Assembly: GCA_008297795.1 (NCBI GenBank) | Contig: VBQP01000020.1 | Location: forward strand, 1-11,838 | From: Thermoplasmata archaeon | Lineage (GTDB): Archaea > Thermoplasmatota > E2 > UBA202 > DSCA01 | DNA length: 11,838 bases | Direction of reading: 5' to 3' | Shown here: in pieces, positions 1-7,445 of the stretch | Position numbering within the stretch: position 1 is the first letter of the stretch | Layout: every line of letters begins with the position of its first letter | The notes under the pieces: generated by a model | The model's input: the letters and a program-made list of their open reading frames with translations, nothing else | Databases searched by the model: none | What the model was told of the DNA's origin: nothing | Position numbers and translations under genes: made by a program

Positions 1-675
1 ACCTCTGGAAGCAATGCTGTTGTTGTGTATTCAACAAATGACAACATATATGGAGATTATGACATACACTGCACATATACAAACGACAATGGCGAAACAT
101 GGACAACAGTGCCTGTTGCAGAAAACCATCCTGCAGATGATACAAACCCGTCTGTGTACATGGATGGAAACATGGTTTACTGCGTCTATGTTAGCAGCGG
201 AAATCTCTACCTCATCAAATCAGAGGACGGTGGAGCAACATGGGGAACACCTGAGCAGATAAACACGCAGGATGGAACAGTTGTTGCAGAGCCGAGAACA
301 GCAGAGGTCACTGCAGGCGGCATTGTATGGACAGACAACAGAAATGGACACAAGGATGTCTACTATTATCCGCTTCCAGCACCTGTGATAAACATAGGAG
401 CAATATCTGGAGGAATGGGAGTAAAGGCAACTGTAACAAATTCAGGAGTAGAGGACGGAACAAACATAGACTGGTCAATACAGCTCAGCGGAATGATATT
501 TGTGGGCAAGGAAGCATCGGGAACAATTGACACTCTTGCAGCAGGAAGCGAGACAACAATAAGCACAGGACTTGTCTTTGGAATAGGACCAACGACCATA
601 ACAGTGACTGCTGGCGGAGCATCAAAGACATCAAGCGGCTTCGTGCTCGGACCTCTTGTGCTTGGAGTGAAGTAA
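1..675 (+). CDS. Secreted Asp-box (sialidase/BNR-like) repeat protein, C-terminal part
   Basis: The reading frame is open from base 1, so the start lies outside the window; 224 residues and the TAA stop are visible. Two Asp-box signatures (S/T-x-D-x-G-x-T-W) occur at visible residues 27-34 (TNDNGETW) and 74-81 (SEDGGATW), about 47 residues apart, as in blades of sialidase-like beta-propellers. From about residue 128 the sequence changes to a Gly/Thr/Ala/Val-rich beta-type domain ending FVLGPLVLGVK, which resembles a C-terminal module I associate with extracellular Thermoplasmatota proteins. There is no C-terminal membrane helix. Residues are mostly small and polar with a single Cys-poor stretch, typical of exported proteins. 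The role is probably extracellular carbohydrate or surface binding. The catalytic Arg triad and Asp/Tyr of true sialidases cannot be checked because the N-terminal part is missing, so enzymatic activity should not be assumed. Confidence 0.8.
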   Translation, partial: TSGSNAVVVYSTNDNIYGDYDIHCTYTNDNGETWTTVPVAENHPADDTNPSVYMDGNMVYCVYVSSGNLYLIKSEDGGATWGTPEQINTQDGTVVAEPRTAEVTAGGIVWTDNRNGHKDVYYYPLPAPVINIGAISGGMGVKATVTNSGVEDGTNIDWSIQLSGMIFVGKEASGTIDTLAAGSETTISTGLVFGIGPTTITVTAGGASKTSSGFVLGPLVLGVK

Positions 676-685
676 AACAAACTCC

Positions 686-736
686 TCTCTTTCCTTTTTT
701 AATTTTTGATAGTGAACATTTTTTAACAATCTTTTT
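686..736 (+). terminator. Oligo-T terminator tracts after the Asp-box protein gene
   Basis: Four T-runs of five or six bases (695-700, 703-707, 719-724, 732-736) follow the stop codon without an obvious hairpin. Oligo-T tracts alone end transcription for archaeal RNA polymerase. The stretch separates the secreted-protein gene from the oxidoreductase operon. Confidence 0.55.
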
Positions 737-750
737 GTGGGTTTGCTTAG

Positions 751-762
751 AAAAATATTAAA
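751..762 (+). promoter_or_regulatory. TATA box of the oxidoreductase operon
   Basis: An A/T-only stretch, aaaaatattaaa, lies with its centre about 28 bases before the ATG at 786. Transcription would therefore begin at or within a few bases of that ATG. The upstream ATG at 762 falls at the box itself and cannot be the start if this is the promoter. Confidence 0.6.
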
Positions 763-785
763 TGCCCCTTCTGCATTGCAGTTCC

Positions 786-1343
786 ATGCCGTTAACTGAA
801 GTTGTTTTCTATGGGCGGGGCGGGCAGGGGGCGGTTACCGCCGCCAACCTCCTTGCGTCTGCTGCCCTCAAATCCGGAAATGAGGGTGTTCAGGCTTTTC
901 CCCTGTTCGGTGCAGAGAGGAGAGGAGCACCTGTGAAGGCGTTTGCCAGAATATCCGACACCAAAATTTATCTGAGGAGCCAGATATATTTCCCGGACAT
1001 AGTGGTCATTCTTGACACAGGTATAATGGATACGGTGAATGTCACAAGCGGGTTGAAAGAGGAAGGAACTGTTCTGATGAACACTCCTCGTTCTCCAGAA
1101 GAGATTGATATGCCGTTCAGGGTTGCAACAGTGGATGCGACAGGCATAGCGATTGAGAATAAAATACTGGTGGGTGGCATTCCTGTTGTTAATACGCCCA
1201 TAATAGGTGCGCTTCCCAAACTCATGGATAATCTTACGATTGGGGCAGTAAGAGAGGCGATAATTGAAAGATGGGGAAAGAATGCAGGAGAGAAAAACGC
1301 AGATGCGGCAGAGAAAGCATATGAAGGGGTGAGAATAAAATGA
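786..1343 (+). CDS. porG: 2-oxoacid:ferredoxin oxidoreductase, gamma subunit
   Basis: This is the gamma subunit of the enzyme that oxidatively decarboxylates pyruvate or a related 2-oxoacid to acyl-CoA and reduces ferredoxin; the family's gamma domain helps bind CoA. It is 185 residues long, normal for the family. The N-terminal signature FYGRGGQGAVTAANLLA (residues 8-24) and FGAERRGAPVKAFARI (41-56) are diagnostic of the POR/KOR gamma domain. I chose ATG 786 rather than ATG 762 because the family begins only a few residues before the GRGGQG motif and because 762 lies in the TATA box. The stop overlaps the next start by four bases (ATGA), so the subunits are translationally coupled. The symbol porG assumes pyruvate as substrate; the 2-ketoisovalerate enzyme (vorG) is a real alternative. 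Confidence 0.9.
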   Translation: MPLTEVVFYGRGGQGAVTAANLLASAALKSGNEGVQAFPLFGAERRGAPVKAFARISDTKIYLRSQIYFPDIVVILDTGIMDTVNVTSGLKEEGTVLMNTPRSPEEIDMPFRVATVDATGIAIENKILVGGIPVVNTPIIGALPKLMDNLTIGAVREAIIERWGKNAGEKNADAAEKAYEGVRIK

Positions 1344-1585
1344 AAACAACAATATCCTATCCGACAAAAGAGGCAATGGGAAAGACAGGGAGCTGGCGTG
1401 TATTCCGTCCTGTCCTTCACGAGGACAAGTGCATCAAATGCTGGATGTGCTGGGTCTTTTGCCCTGAAAGCGCAATAAGGAAGGAGGAATTTCCAAAAAT
1501 AGATTATGACTTCTGTAAGGGTTGTGGAGTCTGTGCAAATGAGTGTCCTGTAAATGCAATAGAAATGAGGAGGGAAGAAAAATGA
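1340..1585 (+). CDS. porD: 2-oxoacid:ferredoxin oxidoreductase, delta subunit (2x[4Fe-4S] ferredoxin)
   Basis: An 81-residue ferredoxin-like subunit that passes electrons from the TPP-bearing beta subunit to soluble ferredoxin. Two classic CxxCxxCxxxCP clusters are visible: CIKCWMCWVFCP (about residues 31-42) and CKGCGVCANECP (about 59-70). Together they bind two [4Fe-4S] clusters. The N-terminal segment, ending GSWRVFRPVLHEDKC, is the usual POR delta lead-in, in which TGSWR and RP are conserved. A Shine-Dalgarno-like GGGGTGA (1326-1332) sits seven bases before ATG 1340. The gene overlaps porG upstream and the alpha gene downstream by four bases each, as expected for stoichiometric subunits of a cytoplasmic complex. 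Confidence 0.93.
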   Translation: MKTTISYPTKEAMGKTGSWRVFRPVLHEDKCIKCWMCWVFCPESAIRKEEFPKIDYDFCKGCGVCANECPVNAIEMRREEK

Positions 1586-2715
1586 AGGTTATAGATACTG
1601 CAAACAATATTGCTGCACTTGCAGCAAAGATGGCACGCCCAAAGGTCATATCTGCATATCCAATCACACCTCAGACAACCATTGTCGAAAAACTTGCCCA
1701 GTATGTGGAATCGGGGGAACTGAAATCAGAATTTATAAGAGTTGAGTCAGAGCATTCCGCAATGGCTTCTTGCATAGGGGCAGAGGCAACAGGCGTGAGA
1801 ACTTTCACAGCCACCTCTTCTCATGGACTTTTGCTCATGCACGAGATGCTTCACTGGGCTGCTCTTGCCCGACTGCCGATAGTGATGGTGAACATAAACA
1901 GGGCTATAGGGCCCGGATGGAGCATATGGAGCGACTGCAATGATTCTGTAGCCCAGCGCGATACGGGATGGCTTCAGTTTTACTGCTCCAGCAATCAGGA
2001 AGTTTTTGATACAGTGATACAGGCATATCGTGTCGCAGAGCATAAAGACGTGCAGTTGCCTGTCATGATAAATTATGATGGATTTATTCTGTCCCACACA
2101 TCAATGCCTGCGGAGATACCATCGCAGGAAGAAATAGATTCTTTCCTTCCAGAGTATTCTCCTGAATGGAAACTTGATACAGACAACCCTATAACTCATG
2201 GCAATATCATAGGTCCGGAGTATTACATGGAAGTTAGATATGACATGCATATGTCCCAGCAGAAGGCAAAGAAGGTCATAAAAGATGTTGACCGTGAATG
2301 GGCTGAGAAGTTTGGCAGGAGTTATGGAGGGCTTATAGAGAAATACAGGTGTGATGATGCAGATACGGTCATAGTTTCATACGGGGCAATGGGAGCAGAA
2401 GCACATGCATCTGTTGATGAATTAAGAAAAAGGGGGGAAAAGGTTGGGCTTGCTCGTCTCAGGGTTTTCAGACCCTTCCCCAAAGAGGAGATGAAAGAGA
2501 TAGCAGAAAATTCAGAACTTATCGTAATAGACAGGAACATATCTCCCGGAATGGAGGGGGCAATGGCAACTGAGATAAAAGCAACTGTTGGAACCAATAT
2601 AAAGCAGTTCATTGCGGGACTTGGCGGCAGAGATGTGACATACAGGGATATAGTAAGGATGTACGAACTTGCGAAAGAAAATAAGGACGGATGGTATTCC
2701 GTGGAGGTGGAATAA
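1582..2715 (+). CDS. porA: 2-oxoacid:ferredoxin oxidoreductase, alpha subunit
   Basis: Alpha subunit, 377 residues, carrying the pyrimidine-binding (PYR) TPP domain and the transketolase C-terminal-like domain. Diagnostic segments are AYPITPQT (25-32), VESEHSAMASCIGAEATG (54-71), FTATSSHGLLLMHEMLHWAA (75-94) and AQRDTGW (124-130), with FIAGLGGRDVT near the C-terminus. ATG 1582 is chosen over the in-frame ATG 1543 because a GGAGGGA Shine-Dalgarno (about 1569-1575) precedes it, it overlaps the porD stop (ATGA), and the family begins a few residues before the conserved N-terminal Ala-rich helix. Several details (HEMLHWAA, and GPGWSIW where pyruvate enzymes usually read APxNIW) recall the 2-ketoisovalerate (VOR) branch from memory, so substrate is uncertain although the family is not. 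Confidence 0.92.
   Translation: MKVIDTANNIAALAAKMARPKVISAYPITPQTTIVEKLAQYVESGELKSEFIRVESEHSAMASCIGAEATGVRTFTATSSHGLLLMHEMLHWAALARLPIVMVNINRAIGPGWSIWSDCNDSVAQRDTGWLQFYCSSNQEVFDTVIQAYRVAEHKDVQLPVMINYDGFILSHTSMPAEIPSQEEIDSFLPEYSPEWKLDTDNPITHGNIIGPEYYMEVRYDMHMSQQKAKKVIKDVDREWAEKFGRSYGGLIEKYRCDDADTVIVSYGAMGAEAHASVDELRKRGEKVGLARLRVFRPFPKEEMKEIAENSELIVIDRNISPGMEGAMATEIKATVGTNIKQFIAGLGGRDVTYRDIVRMYELAKENKDGWYSVEVE
2703..2710 (+). promoter_or_regulatory. Shine-Dalgarno that fixes the beta-subunit start
   Basis: GGAGGTGG lies four bases before ATG 2715 and is nearly a perfect complement of the 16S 3' end. It selects ATG 2715 over the in-frame upstream ATG at 2691, which would extend 24 bases into the end of the alpha gene. 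Confidence 0.75.
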
Positions 2716-3614
2716 TGGTAGCAATAAAGGATTTGCCAGAGGAAGAATATGTCCTGGAGGGCAATGCTGCCTGCCCGGGATGTCCCATAACGATAGCCTT
2801 GAGAACAGTTCTGAAGGCGCTTGGAAAAGATACGATAATGACAGTGCCTGCTTCATGCAGCGCGGTCATCCAGTCACTATATCCAAAAACCTCATTTGCA
2901 GTTCCGACCCTCAACATAGCATTTGAGGCAGCAGCTGCATCCGCCTCAGGCATAGAGGCAGCGCTTCATGCGCAGGGAAAAGATGATGTTACAGTTCTTG
3001 CATGGGCGGGGGATGGAGGGAGTTATGATATAGGGCTGCAGGCGCTCAGCGGTGCTCTGGAGAGGGGAACAAATTTCATATATGTTTGCTACAACAACCA
3101 GATGTATTCGAATACGGGAGTTCAGAGAAGCGGAGCCACGCCCTATGGGGCATGGACAACGACTACATGGACAGGAAAGAAAGAGAGGCAGAAGAATCTT
3201 GCAGAAATAGCGATGGCGCATAACATACCTTATGTTGCGACTGCTTCCATAGCATATCCCACTGACCTGTACCGCAAGGCAAAAAAAGCGAAGGAGATAA
3301 AGGGGCCAAAGTATATGGAAATAATAGCGCCGTGCCCTCCTGGCTGGAGATTTGACATGAGCAAGACAGTCGAAATGGCGAAACTTGCAGTCGAGACAGG
3401 AGCATGGCTCATGTACGAATTCGAGAACGGCAAACTCACTTTCAATGGTCCGTCAAAGGGAATAGTGGAGGGCAGCAGGGAGCCGAAGCCTGTTGAGGAC
3501 TGGCTCAAAATGCAGGGCAGATTCAGGAATCTTACAGAGGAAGACATTCAGAAAATAAAGAGAGACCTGAAAGAGGGCTGGGAATTTTACAGGAAAAAAT
3601 CCCAGTTGTTTTAA
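2715..3614 (+). CDS. porB: 2-oxoacid:ferredoxin oxidoreductase, beta subunit (TPP- and [4Fe-4S]-binding)
   Basis: Catalytic beta subunit, 299 residues, cytoplasmic. The TPP/Mg motif runs from GDGGSYDIG (99-107) to NNQMYSNTG (127-135). Four cysteines match the proximal [4Fe-4S] ligands of the family: C20 and C23 (CPGC), C48 (PASCSA) and C207 (APCPPGW). The C23 to C48 spacing of 25 residues is the same as I recall for the Desulfovibrio africanus enzyme. The start overlaps the alpha stop by one base (TAATG). The segment TPYGAWTTTTW is also typical. There is no long insertion between the CxxC and the third Cys, unlike some archaeal PorB. The C-terminal part, PKPVEDWLKMQGRF, is shared by POR and VOR beta chains. 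The gene converges on the PHP gene with a four-base gap. Confidence 0.92.
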   Translation: MVAIKDLPEEEYVLEGNAACPGCPITIALRTVLKALGKDTIMTVPASCSAVIQSLYPKTSFAVPTLNIAFEAAAASASGIEAALHAQGKDDVTVLAWAGDGGSYDIGLQALSGALERGTNFIYVCYNNQMYSNTGVQRSGATPYGAWTTTTWTGKKERQKNLAEIAMAHNIPYVATASIAYPTDLYRKAKKAKEIKGPKYMEIIAPCPPGWRFDMSKTVEMAKLAVETGAWLMYEFENGKLTFNGPSKGIVEGSREPKPVEDWLKMQGRFRNLTEEDIQKIKRDLKEGWEFYRKKSQLF

Positions 3615-3618
3615 CCCC

Positions 3619-4257
3619 TCATATCTTTATAAATCCGCGGCGGGCATATGCGAGCAGCGCCCCCACCGATGATTTCAGAGGCATTGCTACCGACATTTTG
3701 CCCCCACTCTTAGTTTCTCCTTTCAATATTTTATCCAAAATGTCATCCACTCCATCTGCGTCAATCAATGTATACCCCCTCCCCGCCTCCCATGCATGGT
3801 GTGCATCGCTCCCTCCCGTGACCGATTTTTTCATATTCCTTGCAAGTTTTTCAGCCCTCTTGTTCTGGCTGGGAAAACTTCTTGCATTGAAAGTTTCTAT
3901 CCCGTCGACATTCAGTCCTTCAAAATTCTTTACCGCTCCTGAAAACATGCGGTAGGGATGGGCAATAATTGCCACACCTCCCTTTTCATGGATTTCATCT
4001 ATTGCATCCTCTGCTCTCCTGCTTTTTATGTCTCCTCCTATCCCTATGCCCAGAATATGCCCTCTATCAGTTGATATTTCTATTCCCGGAATGATTGTGA
4101 ACCCCTCAATATCATATTTTCTGAATGCCCCCTTTACTGTATTGTGGTCTGTTATAGCCATGCCTCTGAAACCTTTATTTTTCAAAATTTTTGCCATTGT
4201 TTCCGGCTTTTCATGTCCATCTTTCGAATATGAGGTGTGGACATGCATATCAAACAT
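3619..4257 (-). CDS. PHP-domain metal-dependent phosphoesterase
   Basis: A 212-residue protein consisting of one PHP domain (polymerase and histidinol phosphatase fold). The metal-binding set is complete: H5 and H7 in MHVHTS, D37-H38 in TDHNT, E60 in GIEIS, H67, H100 in AHPYR, and D151 and H153 in GGSDAHH. Members bind three divalent metals and cleave phosphoester bonds. Small stand-alone PHP proteins of this kind include the RNase AM/YciV type and archaeal proteins of unknown substrate, so I assign only phosphoesterase or nuclease activity. The ATG follows a TATA box by about 25 bases with no Shine-Dalgarno, predicting a leaderless message. It ends four bases from the convergent beta-subunit stop, so the two transcripts should overlap at their 3' ends. 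About 35 residues after the last motif are not assigned. Confidence 0.87.
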   Translation of the reverse strand: MFDMHVHTSYSKDGHEKPETMAKILKNKGFRGMAITDHNTVKGAFRKYDIEGFTIIPGIEISTDRGHILGIGIGGDIKSRRAEDAIDEIHEKGGVAIIAHPYRMFSGAVKNFEGLNVDGIETFNARSFPSQNKRAEKLARNMKKSVTGGSDAHHAWEAGRGYTLIDADGVDDILDKILKGETKSGGKMSVAMPLKSSVGALLAYARRGFIKI

Positions 4258-4277
4258 CGCAAAATAATGGGTATGTG

Positions 4278-4286
4278 CTATTTAAT
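4278..4286 (-). promoter_or_regulatory. TATA box of the PHP gene
   Basis: On the minus strand this reads ATTAAATAG, preceded by purine-rich AAGGG that could serve as a BRE. The centre is 25 bases before the ATG at 4257, so the mRNA should be leaderless. The box lies in the short gap between the PHP gene and the PAS gene, giving the PHP gene its own promoter. Confidence 0.6.
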
Positions 4287-4299
4287 CCCTTTCAGCGCA

Positions 4300-5232
4300 T
4301 CAATCCACAAGCCTTACAACCGACAGAGAAGCGGGTCTGCCTTCATACTCTATGACACGGGTGGAGGTCTCTATCTTTCTTACATCTCCTTCCTTTGATA
4401 TTACCCCGAATCTCTGGATAGGCGGTACATCTTCTCCATTCAGCCTTTTCCGGGTTATCTCTATGACTCTCTTTCTATCCTCAGAAGCAATCAGGTCAAG
4501 AACCCTCATCCCGATAAGTTCCTCCGGCGGGTAACCTATTGACTTGCACTGTCCCCCTGCAAACTTTATTTTCCCGTCCTGAAACACAATTACGGCATCA
4601 TACATTTCATTTATGATTTGCGAGTAAAGATCCCTTTCCCTTTTCAGTCGTGCCTCCACCATCTTTCTGACTGTTATGTCCTCTCCCGTGCCAACATATC
4701 CCTTCACTTTTCCGTTCTCCCTGATAGTCCCTACGCTAAGCACAAAATCAAGGAGCTTCCCGTCCTTTCTCACCAATTTTATTTCGTGGTTCCTCACGAA
4801 GCCATTTTTTATGACGTAACCCATCATCTCATCCATACTTCTTATGTCTGCGAATAGGGTGGAAATGTCTTTCTCCAGAAGTTCCCCCTTGCTGCTATAT
4901 CCAAGATGGTCAGCAATTTCATTGTTGCAGTTCACTATCTTTCCATCGGGAGATATAAGGAATACACATCCCATAAGATTCTCAAATATCTCTCGATACT
5001 CTCCCCCTTTTGTCTGAGAAGCAAGCTCTATATCCTTCAAAATGCCAGGGAGGTTTAGTTGCTGTATGAAAGCCTCTTTCCTTTCAGCCCTTATGTTAGA
5101 GACGTGAACCCTTATCGCTTCCTTGCAAAATTCTGCGATGCTTGAATATCCAAGTTCGGGTTTCGTCTTTACCATATTTTGCAGTTCGTCATGAAGTTCC
5201 TGGGGAACAGATATGGTGCTGTATTTTGCCAT
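4300..5232 (-). CDS. Ribbon-helix-helix DNA-binding protein with two PAS sensor domains
   Basis: A 310-residue cytoplasmic protein. Residues 3-45 (STISVPQELHDEL...YSSIAEFCKEAIR) have the beta strand plus two-helix pattern of a CopG/NikR-type ribbon-helix-helix domain. A linker helix (about 50-75) leads to PAS 1 (about 80-188, with NNEIADHLGYS and a PAC end GYVGTGEDIT), a short coiled linker rich in Arg/Lys/Glu (189-205), then PAS 2 (about 206-308, with GYPPEELIGM). There is no histidine kinase, GGDEF or other output domain and no membrane segment. The likely role is a one-component transcription regulator whose PAS domains sense a small ligand, redox state or partner. The cofactor cannot be read from sequence. 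It has its own AT-rich promoter containing repeats that could be an autoregulatory operator. The nearest neighbours do not reveal its target. Confidence 0.82.
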   Translation of the reverse strand: MAKYSTISVPQELHDELQNMVKTKPELGYSSIAEFCKEAIRVHVSNIRAERKEAFIQQLNLPGILKDIELASQTKGGEYREIFENLMGCVFLISPDGKIVNCNNEIADHLGYSSKGELLEKDISTLFADIRSMDEMMGYVIKNGFVRNHEIKLVRKDGKLLDFVLSVGTIRENGKVKGYVGTGEDITVRKMVEARLKRERDLYSQIINEMYDAVIVFQDGKIKFAGGQCKSIGYPPEELIGMRVLDLIASEDRKRVIEITRKRLNGEDVPPIQRFGVISKEGDVRKIETSTRVIEYEGRPASLSVVRLVD

Positions 5233-5234
5233 GT

Positions 5235-5271
5235 ATATCGTATATATGTAATGTAATATGCTATATATAAC
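5235..5271 (-). promoter_or_regulatory. AT-rich promoter and possible operator of the RHH-PAS gene
   Basis: The minus strand has TATATATA at 5262-5269, about 34 bases before the ATG, predicting a leader of under ten bases. Two imperfect 12-base direct repeats, TATATAGCATAT (5256-5267) and TATATACGATAT (5235-5246), start 21 bases apart, which is two helical turns. TACAT occurs three times in or beside the region. One repeat covers the TATA box and the other the expected start site. Operator function is inference, since AT-rich DNA produces such matches easily. Confidence 0.4.
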
Positions 5272-5310
5272 TTGTTGTTTTACCAGAGCAATTTTGTCCT
5301 GCTAAGGCAA

Positions 5311-7425
5311 TCATCTTATGCCCGTGCCTTCTTTCACTTCCCTGTCGGGTTTTATCCTGCCCCTGCTGTCTGCTAAAACCCTTCCGCCATATTCAACAAA
5401 TCCTTCCTTATTGACTTTCATCTCCAATTTTTTGAAATCATTGAAATCGACCATTTCTGCAGGCTCTGGCTCTATTCCCTCTGCCGTTACCTGTTTTCCG
5501 GCTTCATCATTTGGGACAAGCAGTGATGGGGCGCCGTCATCGGCGGCAAGCAGCATCCCCTGAGAATGGATGCCTCTTATCACAGCAGGCTTCAGGTTGG
5601 CTACAACCACTATTTTTCTGTTAAGTAGTTTCTCCTTCTCATACCATGGCTTTATGCCAGCCACAATCCTTCTTTTTCCAACCTCGCCCATATCTATGTC
5701 AAGCACATACAGTTTATCTGCAGAGGGATGCTCTCTGACTTTCTCTATGCGGGCAATCCTGAGATCAAGTTTTGAGAACGGGTCTGACGACGGGACAATA
5801 TCCTCGAGTTCCAGTTTTTTGAAAATCGGGGTGGGCTTTTCCAATTTTGCTTTGCCGAGTTCACTCAGTGCTTCCTCCCAGTTCTGTTTTTCCACCTCGC
5901 CATTGTATCCGAGCATATGCCATATCCTGTTTGCAGAATGGGGCATGTAGGGGGCTGAGCACACAGCAAGCGCTTTCACTATTTTAAGGCAGATATGCAT
6001 GACAGTTGCGCATCTTTCTCTATCGTCCTTCAGCAGTTTCCACGGTTCGTTCTCGTTCATATATTGATTTCCTGTCTGGGCAAGTTTTATTACCCTTTTT
6101 ATTCCTTCCTTGAAGTGGCATGCTTTTATCGACTCTCCGACTTCTCTGGTTGTGTTCTCTATTTCCTCCAGGATTTTTTTGTCTTCTTCAGTGAGCTCTC
6201 CAGGGGAAGGAATCTCTCCAAAATTTTTCTGGGTGAAGGTTATCACTCTGTGTATGAAATTTCCGTATGTTCCGACAAGTTCGTTGTTGTTCTTTGCCAC
6301 GAAGTCCTCCCAGTTCCAGTCAGTGTCGTGCTTTTCAGGCATGTTTATTGAAAGATAGTATCTTATCACATCTGCATCAAATTTTTTCAGAATATCCGGA
6401 ATCCATATCCCTATGCCTCTTGACTTTGAAAACTGCTCCCCTGAAAAAGTGAGATACTCATTGGCAGGAACATCATAGGGCAGGTTAAGCCCGCCGTGAG
6501 CCATGAGCATTGAGGGCCATATTATGGTATGGAAAGGTATGTTGTCTTTTGCCAGGAAGTAGTAATGTTTTGCATCTCCCTCCCACCACTCCTTCCATTT
6601 GTCTTCTTCACCTATAATCGAAGCCCATTCCTTTGATGCAGAAAGATAGCCTATGACCGCCTCAAACCAGACATAAAGGCGTTTGTTCTCGAAACCCTCG
6701 AGGGGAACCTCAACGCCCCACTCCAGGTCTCTTGTTATCGCTCTGTCCTTGAGCCCGCCTTTTATCCAGTTTATGGTGAATTTGAGGACATTATCTTTCC
6801 AGTAGTCTTTTCCGTCAAGCCATTCCAGAAGTTTTTCCTCGAATGCAGATAGTTTGAAAAATAGATGCTCCGTTTCTTTCATGACAGGCGCATTACCGCA
6901 TATTTTGCATTTCGGCTCTATCAGTTCGGATGGCTCCAGGGTCTTGCCGCATTTGTCGCACTGGTCACCTCTTGCCTCTCCTCCACAGTAAGGGCATATC
7001 CCTTCCACGTATCTGTCGGGCAGAAACCTTCCACAGTGGTCACAGTAAGGGGAAAGCATGCTTTTTCTGTAAATATAACCGTTATCATAAAGGCGAAGGA
7101 AAAACTCCTGGACAACTTTTTTGTGGAATTCTCTGCTGGTGCGGGAAAAGTTTTCGTATGTTATTCCGAGTTCTTCGATATTCTTCACATGCTGGGCGTT
7201 GTATCTGTCTGCTATCTCCTTGGGTGTTTTCCCTTCCTTCTCAGCAGTTAGCGTTATGGGGGTGCCATGCTCGTCACTGCCCGACACCATCAGAACATCG
7301 TTTCCAGCCATTCTGTTGTACTTTCCGAATATATCTGCAGGCAGCATGCATCCCGCCAGCGTGCCAAGATGCAGGGAGCCGTTTGCATATGGCCAGGCAG
7401 CGCCGATGAATATGCGTTCCTTCAT
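5311..7425 (-). CDS. metG: Methionyl-tRNA synthetase with C-terminal tRNA-binding domain
   Basis: Charges tRNA-Met with methionine in the cytoplasm; 704 residues. The class I catalytic signatures are WPYANGSLHLGT (11-22, the HIGH motif reading HLGT) and FSKSR (332-336, the KMSKS loop). The connective-peptide region carries four CxxC knuckles (C128/C131, C144/C147, C156/C159, C173/C176), the two-zinc form seen in archaeal and eukaryal enzymes. The anticodon-binding helical domain covers about 375-535 (NNNELVGTYGNF, NEPWKLLK). An EMAP-II/Trbp111-type OB fold follows at about 549-640 (FSKLDLRIARIEKVREHPSADKL), here fused rather than encoded separately. About 65 further residues, including DFNDFKKLEMKV and ending REVKEGTGIR, are discussed as a finding. 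The ATG lies 24-25 bases from a TATA box, so the message should be leaderless and divergent from dnaG. Confidence 0.96.
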   Translation of the reverse strand: MKERIFIGAAWPYANGSLHLGTLAGCMLPADIFGKYNRMAGNDVLMVSGSDEHGTPITLTAEKEGKTPKEIADRYNAQHVKNIEELGITYENFSRTSREFHKKVVQEFFLRLYDNGYIYRKSMLSPYCDHCGRFLPDRYVEGICPYCGGEARGDQCDKCGKTLEPSELIEPKCKICGNAPVMKETEHLFFKLSAFEEKLLEWLDGKDYWKDNVLKFTINWIKGGLKDRAITRDLEWGVEVPLEGFENKRLYVWFEAVIGYLSASKEWASIIGEEDKWKEWWEGDAKHYYFLAKDNIPFHTIIWPSMLMAHGGLNLPYDVPANEYLTFSGEQFSKSRGIGIWIPDILKKFDADVIRYYLSINMPEKHDTDWNWEDFVAKNNNELVGTYGNFIHRVITFTQKNFGEIPSPGELTEEDKKILEEIENTTREVGESIKACHFKEGIKRVIKLAQTGNQYMNENEPWKLLKDDRERCATVMHICLKIVKALAVCSAPYMPHSANRIWHMLGYNGEVEKQNWEEALSELGKAKLEKPTPIFKKLELEDIVPSSDPFSKLDLRIARIEKVREHPSADKLYVLDIDMGEVGKRRIVAGIKPWYEKEKLLNRKIVVVANLKPAVIRGIHSQGMLLAADDGAPSLLVPNDEAGKQVTAEGIEPEPAEMVDFNDFKKLEMKVNKEGFVEYGGRVLADSRGRIKPDREVKEGTGIR

Positions 7426-7445
7426 GCATCCGTAATGAAACGCAG

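Noticed and set aside
762..785. Upstream ATG 762 as the gamma-subunit start
   Set aside because: It lies at the TATA box, and the eight added residues are not family-like.
792..1420. Minus-strand open frames opposite the gamma and delta subunit genes
   Set aside because: They lie wholly opposite strongly supported genes and their translations show no recognisable domain.
6865..7435. Long plus-strand open frames opposite metG
   Set aside because: They are antisense shadows of the synthetase, have no family motifs, and no promoter or Shine-Dalgarno supports them.
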